A stretch of 27,596 nucleotides of DNA, taken from positions 17,918 to 45,513 of the forward strand of contig DGDU01000034.1 of NCBI GenBank assembly GCA_002385605.1, in the 5' to 3' direction. Each line of letters begins with the position of its first letter. The stretch's first letter is position 1. Source of the stretch: Christensenella sp. UBA3944. Its GTDB lineage: Bacteria > Bacillota > Clostridia > Christensenellales > DTU072. This document shows, piece after piece, positions 9,402 to 16,979 of the stretch. A model generated the notes under the pieces. It was not told the DNA's origin and did no database searches. It saw nothing but the letters and a program-made list of their open reading frames with translations. Made by a program: the position numbers and the translations under genes.

Positions 9402-10162
9402 TCTTCGCCCTCCAGCGCCTTGAAATAAAGCACGCGCGAGCATCTATGCGGGAAGTTCTGGTAAATGCTTTGGTCTTCGCCGTTGTCCACAAAGGTTATG
9501 GTTATGGTGACAAGCGAGGTTTTTCCGCCCGGTATGAGAATGTCCTTAAGAAGGTCTATGCCGGGGACGGAGCCTATTGCCGAGCCCACCGAGGTTGCCT
9601 GCCCGCCGTTTAGGGGCGTTGTGGGCACGAGGAAAGCGCCCAGCCCGGGGGTTTTGTTTGAGGGCAGGGTTACGGGAGAGCCGTCGGTCACTACCGTTAT
9701 CCCCGTTACGGCAAGCTGGGAGCCGAGGTAATAATATTTACCTCCGCTTTCAAGCGGGGTTTCGGCGCCGCCGTGAGGCCCGGGAGAGCCGAAAAACCAT
9801 GACAAATAAAGGTCTTCGCTTTCGTTGTTGGTGACTTCGATTTCGAGGGTGCGCGAATTGGCCGCGCCGCAGAAAATGTTGGAAAAATCGAGGGTGAGCG
9901 TCTTTTTTTCGTAAATTACAAAGCCTCCGTCGGAAGCCCTCAGGCTTATATCCAAATCGAACTCGCTTTGCGTGGCGAGGCTGACATTTCTTATGTTGCT
10001 TTTGTCGGAGTTAACGAGCCAACCGAAAACATCGGTGTTAAAAACCCAGGTGAAAACCGTCAGGAAGCAAATGACAGCCGCGACCCCCAGCATGACAAAA
10101 GAACCTACAACTCTCGAGAGGTGCTTGTCCTTTGATTTAGTTTTCGCGCCATATTTGTTCAT
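9398..10162 (-). CDS. TasA-like membrane-anchored or secreted protein, first gene of the operon
   Basis: This protein has 254 residues. The N-terminus is charged (K and R to residue 17), followed by one hydrophobic segment at about 18-44. A mature region begins FGWLVNSDKSNIRNVSL, like the W-F/L-x-N-S-D-K start of small SipW-dependent or TasA-related proteins. The rest is predicted beta-rich, with S, T and G loops and a late ITITFVD strand; it may be a fibre nucleator or anchor similar in role to TapA. That role is inferred from position, not from sequence. AAGGA lies 6 bases before the ATG. The gene is the first in a three-gene run after a promoter and a c-di-GMP-I riboswitch. Its stop overlaps the start of the next gene. 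Confidence 0.55.
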   Translation of the reverse strand: MNKYGAKTKSKDKHLSRVVGSFVMLGVAAVICFLTVFTWVFNTDVFGWLVNSDKSNIRNVSLATQSEFDLDISLRASDGGFVIYEKKTLTLDFSNIFCGAANSRTLEIEVTNNESEDLYLSWFFGSPGPHGGAETPLESGGKYYYLGSQLAVTGITVVTDGSPVTLPSNKTPGLGAFLVPTTPLNGGQATSVGSAIGSVPGIDLLKDILIPGGKTSLVTITITFVDNGEDQSIYQNFPHRCSRVLYFKALEGEE

Positions 10163-10195
10163 AGACGGTCCTTATTATATGTATCGGAATCCCTC

Positions 10196-10288
10196 TATGA
10201 TACTTGGCAGCCGGCTGTCGTGGCGAAAGCTTTAGACCCTTAGCTTTGCGTCGCTACCTTTCGATAGCTTTGCCCTTTCATTATCATA
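10196..10288 (-). ncRNA. Cyclic di-GMP-I (GEMM-I) riboswitch aptamer
   Basis: The minus strand carries the family's invariant parts in order: GGGCAAA (10276-10270), a stem capped by a GAAA tetraloop, GACGCAAAGC, GGGTCTAAA and the closing CAGCCGGCTGCC (10217-10206). The P1 stem TATGATA/TATCATA (10288-10282 with 10202-10196) is perfectly paired. The aptamer begins about 10 bases after the predicted transcription start. No U-rich terminator follows, so control is probably at translation or by another fold. A hairpin pairing 10203-10199 with 10185-10181 would exclude P1 and is a candidate switch. The riboswitch governs the three-gene secreted-protein operon. Confidence 0.92.
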
Positions 10289-10304
10289 TAGTTTTACACC
10301 CTAT

Positions 10305-10333
10305 ATGTTATTGTTATTAACCCCCGTTGTCAA
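10305..10333 (-). promoter_or_regulatory. Sigma-A promoter of the secreted-protein operon
   Basis: A perfect TTGACA (10333-10328), a 17-base spacer and TAACAT (10310-10305) read on the minus strand. The predicted start is near 10298, immediately before the c-di-GMP riboswitch. Confidence 0.85.
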
Positions 10334-10401
10334 CCTTATTGGCCAATATATTTATGAAAATTTACGGAAATTTCGCTGAATTCGGCTAAGAGTCGCATTA
10401 T

Positions 10402-10434
10402 TATTAAAGAAGCGGGCTTTTGCCGCCCGCCTCT
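10402..10434 (-). terminator. Terminator of the GH4-ABC transporter operon
   Basis: After the ABC transporter stop, the minus strand folds GCGGGC with GCCCGC across a short loop. The stem is extended by AGA/TCT pairing to about 10 bp and followed by a T-rich run. It separates this unit from the promoter of the secreted-protein operon. Confidence 0.75.
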
Positions 10435-10448
10435 TTGGTAATTGCTGG

Positions 10449-13040
10449 TTATTCTGACCTTAGCGCCAGGACGGGGTTCTTCCTTGCCGCTATATTGGCG
10501 GGCACAAGCCCTGCTATGAAGGTAAGGAACACGCTTATGCCCACAAGCAGTACCGCGAAGTGCGGCAGCAGCGCCGCTATATTGGCGGTGATGCCCGTCA
10601 GCGATTTTATGATGATGTTTATGGGCACAGACAGGATATATGTCATAATTATCCCTATCATGCCCGAGGAGAAGCCGATAATGGTGGTTTCGGCGTTGAA
10701 CACATTGAAGATATCCAGCTTGCGCGCGCCTATGCTGCGCAGGATGCCTATTTCCTGCGTCCTTTCGACAACCGAAACATAGGTGATTATGCCTATCATT
10801 ACCGAGCTTACCACAAGGGAAATGCCCGCGAAGCAGCTTAACACTATGGTGATAATGTTTACTATCTCGTTGGCCATGCTGGTGGCGGTGTCTGCGAGGT
10901 CGGTGTAGACCACCTTTTGGTCCTTATTTATCCTGTTGTATTCGTCGAGGTAGTTTTTGATTTGGGCTTTTTCCTTGAAGTCATCGGGGAAAATGTATGC
11001 CGAAACGGGGGTTTTCAGCCCGCCCAGCTTCTGAAGCAGCTTGTCACAGAGCTGTTCCGCAGTCGGGGGTTCTATGCCGAGGAGCTTTTTGAATAAATCG
11101 TCCGCCGAGGGCTCGAAATCCCTGCCCGTGAGCACATTTTTAAGCTGCCAGTCCTTGGGTACCTTGCCGCCCGTTTCTTCGGCGAACTTTTTGTCCGCCT
11201 CAAACTTAAGCCTGGCTTCCTCTTTGAGCCTTAGTTGCTCGGTGACAACGGCGCTGGTCTTAGCGGTTTCGAAGGCGAAATCCACTAAGGCCTGGGTGTA
11301 GGCTATGCCCGTGTTCATCATCTCGAACTCGATGCCCGGTTTGACGCGCATTATGCCGACAACGCTTATATCGTGGCATTTATCGCTCTCGGCGACATCC
11401 TTTGCCGTTCTAGACACAAACCTGCCCTGAGCCTCGTTGTAGGCGTAGTAAGCGTCGTTTTCGGCGAACTTGATTTTGCCCGTGCTGAGAAGCTCTTCGA
11501 AAGTGATATCCTGGCCTTCCTCTATGCGCCGGGTGACATTGATGCCCATAAGCTCGAGGACGCTCTTTTCCAAACGGTTGTACCTGTCTACAAATATGAC
11601 TACCTCGAACATATCCTGGGGATACCTGCCCGCGATAAGCTGGTACTGCTTGTCTATAAAGTCCTTGCCGCCCAGAAGCTGCTGCCAGCCCACCGAGCCT
11701 TTGTTGACAAAGCTGTATGTGCCCTCATAAGGGTTGGCGACGAGGTTCATATCGAGGTTGTAGATATAGTGCACGGTGCCCATATCCATATCGTCTATGT
11801 AATCGAAGTATTCCTGCGTGAGGTTGTTGGTTATAACCATCTTTTGCAGGGTCTTCATCATATCCTCGATGCTGTTGCCCATGCCCATCGTGGCCTCTTT
11901 TACCCTTACCTTGCCGTCCTTGGGGTACGCCTCGAGCGAGCTCTCCTGCGCGACCTTGACGAAGTTGGTAAGCTGCATTACCGCTTTCTGGTCGTAGGTG
12001 GTTTCGTTTATCATGATGGGGAAGGCATTAAGGGTGGACTTCTCGACTTCGTCTATGTACGCCGAGAAGCCGTTGCTTATGGCAAGCACAAGGCCTACGC
12101 CTATTATGCCTATGCTGCTGGCTATCGTTGTGATAATGGTGCGCGCCTTTTTGGTGCGCAGGTTGGAAAAGCTAAGATTTATTGCCGTGGTGTAGGACAT
12201 CGCGCTGCGGTCCCTCTTGAGGTGTTTGCGCATGCGGAGGTTATGGAAAAACTCTTTGATATCGGCAAAAAAGTTTTTCTTGGCGGGCGCTGCCACTACC
12301 GCAGCGGCGGCTGCGGCCTCGGAGGCGGGAGCCTCTAACACAACTTCGGGATCGGGGTCGCCTTCGTAGGGGTTGGTGTCCCCTACCTTTTCGCCGTCGA
12401 GAAGGCTGACTATGCGGGTGCTGTATTGCTGGGCAAGCTCGCCGTTGTGGGTTACCATTATGACAAGCCTGGTCTTGGCGATCTCGGCAAGCAAGTCCAT
12501 AATCTGCACGCTTGTATTGCTGTCGAGAGCGCCGGTCGGTTCGTCGGCAAGTATTATTTCGGGGTCGTTAACGAGAGCCCTCGCTATGGACACCCTTTGC
12601 ATCTGCCCGCCCGAAAGCTGGTTGGGCTTTTTGTTAAGCTGGTCGCCGAGACCAACGGCTTCGAGCGCGGCCTTTACCTTTTCTTTTCTGTCCTTGGGCT
12701 TTACACCCGAAAGCGTAAGAGCCATCTCTACATTTTTGCCAACCGTGAGGTGGGGGATAAGATAATAATTCTGGAACACGAAGCCCACTTTCGCGTTGCG
12801 GTAGGCGTCCCAGTCTTTGGGCTTGAATTGTTTTGTGGATTTGCCTTCGATAATGAGGTCGCCGGAAGTATACTGGTCGAGGCCGCCTATTATGTTAAGC
12901 AGGGTGGTCTTACCGCAGCCCGAAGGGCCGAGAATGGAAACAAACTCGTTTCTTCTGAAAGCGATGCTGAAATCTTTTAGCGCCTGAACGACATCGGCGC
13001 CGACCTGATAGTTTTTCCTGATACCTATTAGCTTGAGCAT
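10449..13040 (-). CDS. MacB-like ABC transporter, ATPase fused to FtsX-type permease
   Basis: This is an 863-residue fusion. Residues 1-225 form an ATPase of the LolD/MacB type: Walker A GPSGCGKT (38-45), Q-loop Q90, signature LSGGQ (142-146), Walker B ILADE (163-167) and H-loop H198. A linker of about 50 residues rich in alanine follows. The permease half has one membrane segment near 300-325, an extracytoplasmic domain of several hundred residues, and three C-terminal segments after V-S-S-V-M-I-G-I-I-T-Y-V-S-V-V-E-R-T-Q-E, the hallmark of FtsX-like permeases. Such transporters use ATP to drive mechanical work on lipoproteins, peptides or antibiotics rather than sugar uptake. The substrate is unknown. 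GGAGGG lies 4 bases before the ATG. The gene follows GH4 with a 26-base gap and probably shares its promoter. Confidence 0.9.
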   Translation of the reverse strand: MLKLIGIRKNYQVGADVVQALKDFSIAFRRNEFVSILGPSGCGKTTLLNIIGGLDQYTSGDLIIEGKSTKQFKPKDWDAYRNAKVGFVFQNYYLIPHLTVGKNVEMALTLSGVKPKDRKEKVKAALEAVGLGDQLNKKPNQLSGGQMQRVSIARALVNDPEIILADEPTGALDSNTSVQIMDLLAEIAKTRLVIMVTHNGELAQQYSTRIVSLLDGEKVGDTNPYEGDPDPEVVLEAPASEAAAAAAVVAAPAKKNFFADIKEFFHNLRMRKHLKRDRSAMSYTTAINLSFSNLRTKKARTIITTIASSIGIIGVGLVLAISNGFSAYIDEVEKSTLNAFPIMINETTYDQKAVMQLTNFVKVAQESSLEAYPKDGKVRVKEATMGMGNSIEDMMKTLQKMVITNNLTQEYFDYIDDMDMGTVHYIYNLDMNLVANPYEGTYSFVNKGSVGWQQLLGGKDFIDKQYQLIAGRYPQDMFEVVIFVDRYNRLEKSVLELMGINVTRRIEEGQDITFEELLSTGKIKFAENDAYYAYNEAQGRFVSRTAKDVAESDKCHDISVVGIMRVKPGIEFEMMNTGIAYTQALVDFAFETAKTSAVVTEQLRLKEEARLKFEADKKFAEETGGKVPKDWQLKNVLTGRDFEPSADDLFKKLLGIEPPTAEQLCDKLLQKLGGLKTPVSAYIFPDDFKEKAQIKNYLDEYNRINKDQKVVYTDLADTATSMANEIVNIITIVLSCFAGISLVVSSVMIGIITYVSVVERTQEIGILRSIGARKLDIFNVFNAETTIIGFSSGMIGIIMTYILSVPINIIIKSLTGITANIAALLPHFAVLLVGISVFLTFIAGLVPANIAARKNPVLALRSE

Positions 13041-13066
13041 TTATCCCTCCGGTTTAGGATTTGTCT

Positions 13067-14380
13067 TTAGTCGAAATCGGGAAGCCATCCGCCTTTACGG
13101 TGAGCCTTATAAAGCTTCTTTACCATTTCCTTGATGTCATCTAAGGAAAGCTCGCACGCCGTATGGGGGTCTAAAGCCGCAGCCATAACTATGTCGTCCA
13201 GTTTTCTCGTTTCCCACGCTTTGAGGGTGAGAAGCTGGACATTTATGTTAGTCCTGTTGAGCGCTGCGCATTGCTCGGGAAGCCTGGCGCACTTTACGGG
13301 GTGGAATCCCTTGGCGTCTACAACGGCGGGAACCTCGACGCAGGCTTCGGGCGGCAGGTTAGGTATGAGAAGCTGCGTGTTAAGGAAGCTTCCGTGGAAT
13401 ATGTAGGGCTTGTTGAGGGTTGCCGCCTCTATTATCCTTGAGCCGTACTCGTTGGTCAGGGTGTGCTTTACCATATCGGGCTTGTCGAGCATACGCGCCT
13501 TCTTTCTCCAGTCGCGAATCTGCCAGCGGCACCTTCTGGGGTACTCGTTGATTGGCACCTTATACTTGCGGTAAAGCCCGGGGTACAGATCCTTAATGAA
13601 ATAAGGGGTGTACTCGGCGTTGTGCTCGGAGGACTCGGTTACATAGTAGCCGAAAGTGTGCATAAGCTCGCGGCGCACAAGGTCTGTTTTGGGGCAGCCT
13701 TTGGCGAGGCTGCGCCTTTTGATTTCGGGGTAGAGGTCGTTGCCGTCCTTGTCGGTGATTTCGACAAGCCACGCCTGGTGGTTTATGCCGTAAATCTGCC
13801 AGCGGCACTCGTCGAGGTATTGGCCCTTTAGCCCCACTATATCGAGCAGGGTGGGTACGCAGGCCTGCACGCTGTGGCAAAGCCCCGTCGCGTTAACCTT
13901 GGTGTGCTTTTGTAAATACCCCGTAACTATCGCCATCGGGTTGGTATAATTCAGGAATAGGGCTTTGGGGCAAACCTCTTCGATATCCTTGGCTATGCCC
14001 TCTAAGGCGTTTATTGTGCGAAGCCCCCTCATTATGCCGCCTATACCTAAGGTGTCGCCTATTGTCTGCTTTAGCCCGTACTTTGCGGGAATCTTGAAGT
14101 CATATACCGTGCAGGGCTTATAGCCGCCCACCTGTATGGCGTTTATAACGAAATCGGCGCCTTCGAGTGCTTCTTTTCGGTCGACATGCACGGATATTTT
14201 TGCCTTGCCGTTATGATATTTGTTGACCGCCGAAATAAGCTTAAAGGATTCGCTGAGCCTTCTGGCGTCTATATCGTGAAGAGCAATTTCGAATTCCCCG
14301 AGATTGGGATTCAGAATGCAATCCCCCAGCAGGTTTTTGGCAAAAACCGTACTGCCGGCCCCGATAAAACAAATTTTCAT
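13067..14380 (-). CDS. Glycoside hydrolase family 4 (alpha-galactosidase/alpha-glucosidase type)
   Basis: This is a 437-residue cytoplasmic enzyme. The NAD-binding loop GAGST (7-11) sits at the N-terminus. NYTNP (144-148), the metal-ligand C168-H169 pair and GINHQAW (198-204, with H201 as second metal ligand) follow the GH4 order. GH4 enzymes cleave glycosides by an NAD- and Mn-dependent oxidation-elimination mechanism. Overall it resembles the MelA/AglA branch (alpha-galactosidase or alpha-glucosidase) more than 6-phospho-glycosidases, but the substrate cannot be fixed by eye. GGAGG lies upstream of the ATG. No sugar transporter or sugar regulator is adjacent; the downstream gene is a MacB-like transporter, so the operon gives no clear pathway. 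Confidence 0.9.
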   Translation of the reverse strand: MKICFIGAGSTVFAKNLLGDCILNPNLGEFEIALHDIDARRLSESFKLISAVNKYHNGKAKISVHVDRKEALEGADFVINAIQVGGYKPCTVYDFKIPAKYGLKQTIGDTLGIGGIMRGLRTINALEGIAKDIEEVCPKALFLNYTNPMAIVTGYLQKHTKVNATGLCHSVQACVPTLLDIVGLKGQYLDECRWQIYGINHQAWLVEITDKDGNDLYPEIKRRSLAKGCPKTDLVRRELMHTFGYYVTESSEHNAEYTPYFIKDLYPGLYRKYKVPINEYPRRCRWQIRDWRKKARMLDKPDMVKHTLTNEYGSRIIEAATLNKPYIFHGSFLNTQLLIPNLPPEACVEVPAVVDAKGFHPVKCARLPEQCAALNRTNINVQLLTLKAWETRKLDDIVMAAALDPHTACELSLDDIKEMVKKLYKAHRKGGWLPDFD

Positions 14381-14409
14381 AAATCCTCCGAAAGCTGATA
14401 TTTATAAGC

Positions 14410-14418
14410 ATTATAGCA
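14410..14418 (-). promoter_or_regulatory. Extended -10 promoter of GH4
   Basis: TGC followed by a perfect TATAAT reads on the minus strand, 29 bases before the GH4 start codon. The -35 region is poor, which suits an extended -10 promoter. Confidence 0.6.
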
Positions 14419-14500
14419 TATTAATACACCGTTTACCATTAAATTTAAAATTTAAATATGAATAGCGTCTGAATTTTTGGGTGCGCGATAATTCATAATA

Positions 14501-14509
14501 TGCTATACT
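14501..14509 (+). promoter_or_regulatory. Extended -10 promoter of rqcP-ispDF
   Basis: TGC followed by TATACT reads on the plus strand, 36 bases before the rqcP start. The -35 region is weak. This promoter and the GH4 promoter point away from each other across an AT-rich spacer; both use the TATGCTATA core. Confidence 0.55.
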
Positions 14510-14545
14510 ATTTTTAATATGAATTCGGGAATTCGGTGATTAAAG

Positions 14546-14797
14546 ATGAGGCTGGACAAGTTCCTTAAGGTTTCAAGGATTATAAAAAGGCGGTCTGTTG
14601 CCAACGAGGCCTGCTCGCTGGACAGGGTGACGATAAACGGAAAGCCCTCGAAGCCCTCTAAAGAGGTGTCTGCGGGGGATAAAATCGGCATACGCTTCGG
14701 CGACAAAACGGTACACTTCGAGGTGCTGGCCGTGCCCTCGGGGAATGTCGGAAAAGACGACGCCGACAGCCTATACAGGATAATTGAGGGCGAATAA
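14546..14797 (+). CDS. rqcP: RqcP, S4-domain ribosome quality-control RNA-binding protein
   Basis: This is an 83-residue single S4 domain. The N-terminus MRLDKFLKVSRIIKRR is almost the same as the Firmicutes YabO/RqcP family, including R2 and R16; R16 is needed for 50S-subunit and tRNA binding in Bacillus. The central motif I-N-G-K-x-S-K-P-S is the usual S4 signature. RqcP works with RqcH to add alanine tails to stalled nascent chains on the 50S subunit. The length matches the family (80-90). The stop codon TAA is directly followed by the ATG of ispDF, so the two genes are co-translated. Confidence 0.88.
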   Translation: MRLDKFLKVSRIIKRRSVANEACSLDRVTINGKPSKPSKEVSAGDKIGIRFGDKTVHFEVLAVPSGNVGKDDADSLYRIIEGE

Positions 14798-15895
14798 ATG
14801 AGATTTGACGCCGTAATAGTGGGAAGCGGAAAGGCCGTGCGAATGGGGCTTGACAAGCTAACGCTCAGCGTGGGAAGCGACCTCATACTCTCACGCGCCG
14901 CCGAACCCTTCGCCGCGCACAAGGACATAGATAAGATTATCCTCGTCTTAAGAAAGGATTTATTCGGCATCGGCAAAGGCATTGCGGAGAAGTTCCCCGA
15001 TAAAAAATTTGTGATTGTCGAGGGCGGGGACACCCGCACCCGTTCGGTGGAAAAAGGGCTTGCCGAGGCAAACTCCGAGGGAGTGCTGATTCATGACGCA
15101 GCCCGCCCCTTTGTAAGCGGTGAAGTTATAGACGGCGTTATCGAAAGCGTAAAAAAATACGGAAGCGGCATACCCGCCATACCCGTTGCCGACAGCGTAC
15201 GCACGGTTAAGGGCGGGCGCGTTGTAGGCTTCCCCGACCGCTCGGAAATGTACGCGGCGCAGACGCCGCAAGGCTTTGTTACCGAACAAATCAAGAGGGC
15301 TTACGCCTTGCGCGGGGCGGAGGATTTTTCGGACGACAGCGCCGTTTACGCCCGATTTATAGGCTCTCCCGCGGTCACAAAAGGTGATGAACGGAACGCC
15401 AAAATAACTACTTTGGGTGACTATTTCGGGTTAAATTCCAAAATAGGCATAGGATACGACATTCACAGGCTTGTCGAGGGGCGCCCCCTTGTTCTGGGCG
15501 GAGTGAGGATAGATTACAGCAAGGGAAGCCTTGCCCATTCGGACGGCGACGGGGTAGTACACGCCCTTATAGACGCCCTGCTGTCGGCTGTCGGCGAGCG
15601 CGACATAGGCAACCTCTACCCCGACACAGACCCCCGCTATAAGGATATAGACAGCCTGGAACTGCTTGCCGGCGTGATGAGGATGTATAAGGAAAGAAAC
15701 CACAAGGTAAGCAATGTTTCTATAATTATAATAGCCGACAAGCCAAAACTTGCCGGCTATATACCGCTTATGAAACAAAAGCTTTCGGAAGCCCTGGGGA
15801 TTAGCGCTTCCCTAATCGGTATCTCGGCGAAGACCACCGAGAACACGCAAACAGAGGAAGCCGTGCAATGCTGCGCGGCGGCCCTGGTTACTTGA
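14798..15895 (+). CDS. ispDF: Bifunctional IspD-IspF isoprenoid enzyme
   Basis: This is a 365-residue fusion of two steps of the methylerythritol phosphate pathway. Residues 1-210 are IspD (MEP cytidylyltransferase): G9-S-G-K near the N-terminus, R15-M-G, H99-D-A-A-R-P-F and T156-P-Q. Residues 215-365 are IspF (2C-methyl-erythritol-2,4-cyclodiphosphate synthase), with the zinc ligands D221, H223 and H255 and the H-S-D-G-D-G-V-V-H-A block at 247-256. The IspD start (V-G-S-G-K-A-V-R-M-G) has one extra residue compared with the usual A-A-G-S-G-x-R-M-G, an odd point for nucleotide binding. The IspF end has T-T-E-N in place of the common T-T-E-G-L-G. The gene converges with rplI and the two coding ends overlap by 8 bases. 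Confidence 0.93.
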   Translation: MRFDAVIVGSGKAVRMGLDKLTLSVGSDLILSRAAEPFAAHKDIDKIILVLRKDLFGIGKGIAEKFPDKKFVIVEGGDTRTRSVEKGLAEANSEGVLIHDAARPFVSGEVIDGVIESVKKYGSGIPAIPVADSVRTVKGGRVVGFPDRSEMYAAQTPQGFVTEQIKRAYALRGAEDFSDDSAVYARFIGSPAVTKGDERNAKITTLGDYFGLNSKIGIGYDIHRLVEGRPLVLGGVRIDYSKGSLAHSDGDGVVHALIDALLSAVGERDIGNLYPDTDPRYKDIDSLELLAGVMRMYKERNHKVSNVSIIIIADKPKLAGYIPLMKQKLSEALGISASLIGISAKTTENTQTEEAVQCCAAALVT

Positions 15896-16337
15896 CTTCG
15901 GAAGGCTCTACGCTTACTTTTACTTTAGCTACCGTTTCTTTGTAGACCTTTATCTCGATATCGTGGAGCCCTAAAGTTTTGATGGGCTCTTTTATTATTA
16001 TCTTCTTTTTATCTACAACGAGGCCCCCGGCGGCTAAGGCGCCGGCTATATCCTGCGCCGTAACGCTGCCGTACATCTTGCCCTCACCGTAGCGCACGGC
16101 TACGGTAAAGGTTTTGCCGTTTAGCTTCTTATGAAGCTCCATTGCCTCTTCTTTTTCTTTCTGGGCAATACGCGCTTCCCTCTCCTTCATCTGGGCGTAC
16201 TCGTTGAGCACAGCCTTGGTTGCCTCTTTGGCAAGCTTGCGGGGCAGCAGGTAATTTCTCGCGTAGCTGTCGTTTACTTCCACAAGCTCTCCTTTTTTGC
16301 CGTGTCCCGCGACATCCGCCGTCAATAAAACTTTCAT
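15888..16337 (-). CDS. rplI: 50S ribosomal protein L9
   Basis: This is a 149-residue protein of the standard L9 length. The N-terminal domain MKVLLTADVAGHGKKGELVE followed by Y-A-R-N-Y-L-L-P is the L9 signature. A long charged helix (about 45-75) leads into the C-terminal domain with G-K-M-Y-G-S-V-T. L9 binds 23S rRNA at the base of the L1 stalk. GGAGG lies upstream of the ATG and a strong promoter follows directly, so it is a single-gene unit. In many Firmicutes rplI sits near gdpP and dnaB; here it stands alone, facing ispDF with overlapping ends. Confidence 0.97.
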   Translation of the reverse strand: MKVLLTADVAGHGKKGELVEVNDSYARNYLLPRKLAKEATKAVLNEYAQMKEREARIAQKEKEEAMELHKKLNGKTFTVAVRYGEGKMYGSVTAQDIAGALAAGGLVVDKKKIIIKEPIKTLGLHDIEIKVYKETVAKVKVSVEPSEVK

Positions 16338-16362
16338 TGGGCAGCCTCCATTCTTTTTCTAT

Positions 16363-16391
16363 ATTTTAGCAGACCCTACCGCCAAAGTCAA
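16363..16391 (-). promoter_or_regulatory. Sigma-A promoter of rplI
   Basis: TTGACT (16391-16386), a 17-base spacer ending TGC, and TAAAAT (16368-16363) read on the minus strand. The leader to rplI is only about 20 bases. Confidence 0.8.
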
Positions 16392-16445
16392 CGCGGCTGT
16401 ATATTTTGAAAAGGTTTTGGGATACTAGATTACAGACGAGGTAAT

Positions 16446-16760
16446 ATGATACTTTTAAAATGCACAACTTCCAACTGCCAACATAACATAAAAGACCATT
16501 GCAACGCCGGAATCATAGGCATTTCGGACAAAGGCGTATGCGACAGCCGCATTAAGCGCGCGGGCGGAGCCCTGGAGCAAACCTTCGCCGAGCTTGAAGC
16601 AAGCGAAGAGTTTCTCTCGGACGCCCCCAACATCGTGCAATGCAACGCCTTCTGCATATACCAAAAGGATAACCGCTGCTCGGCGTCCTCCATCCTTGTT
16701 GCCGACCATATGCTGAGGACGAGGTGCATGACGCAGATTAAGCCTAAAAAGAAGGTTTAG
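16446..16760 (+). CDS. DUF1540 cysteine-rich protein
   Basis: This is a 104-residue protein with two cysteine clusters typical of DUF1540: C6-x4-C11-x2-N and C19 followed by a G-I-I-G-I-S strand and C32, then C66-x3-C70 and C78 followed by S-S-I-L-V and C94. The repeats suggest two small metal-binding (probably zinc) units joined by an acidic linker (about 40-60). These proteins are common in Clostridia and some are linked to sporulation, but function is not established. The ATG has only a modest AGGT upstream. The gene is divergent from rplI across 108 bases. Membrane segments and signal peptide are absent. Confidence 0.8.
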   Translation: MILLKCTTSNCQHNIKDHCNAGIIGISDKGVCDSRIKRAGGALEQTFAELEASEEFLSDAPNIVQCNAFCIYQKDNRCSASSILVADHMLRTRCMTQIKPKKKV

Positions 16761-16818
16761 CGCGTAAATGCGGATTGGCTCGCGTGAGGTGCCTTCTCCG
16801 TTGGCTCGGCGTGAAGAA

Positions 16819-16857
16819 GGGGCTTAAGCCCCCGTGAACAGCGGGCTTGCCCGAGTT
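16819..16857. repeat. Clustered small palindromes
   Basis: Between the DUF1540 gene and the rplL terminator lie a perfect palindrome GGGGCTTAAGCCCC and, a few bases on, GGGC-TT-GCCC. They sit in a GC-rich stretch unlike its AT-rich flanks. This looks like a small dispersed palindromic element, but one copy cannot prove it is a repeat. Confidence 0.35.
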
Positions 16858-16918
16858 TGGATATAGGCAAAGACAAATTAATGAGAGGTTAAGGCTCGCC
16901 TTAGCCTTTAAAATGCAT

Positions 16919-16953
16919 AAAGGGTTGGCCACCGATATTGTGGCCAACCCTTT
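16919..16953 (-). terminator. Terminator of the ribosomal protein operon (after rplL)
   Basis: A 14-bp perfect stem (AAAGGGTTGGCCAC with its complement) closes a 7-base loop 27 bases after the rplL stop. It is also a plausible terminator for the plus-strand DUF1540 gene, where TTTTATGTG follows. It shows that rplL is not read through into the distant rpoB gene. Confidence 0.85.
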
Positions 16954-16979
16954 TATGTGTGTTTTTGATGCGAAGTATA

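Noticed and set aside
9402..9443. Longer start for the TasA-like protein
   Set aside because: The earlier ATG has no good ribosome binding site and would place 14 residues before a complete signal peptide; the ATG at 9401 has GGAGG and overlaps the upstream stop.
16768..16827. Short plus-strand frame starting MRIGSREVPS
   Set aside because: It runs into the palindrome cluster, has no ribosome binding site and is probably part of the repeat-like element.
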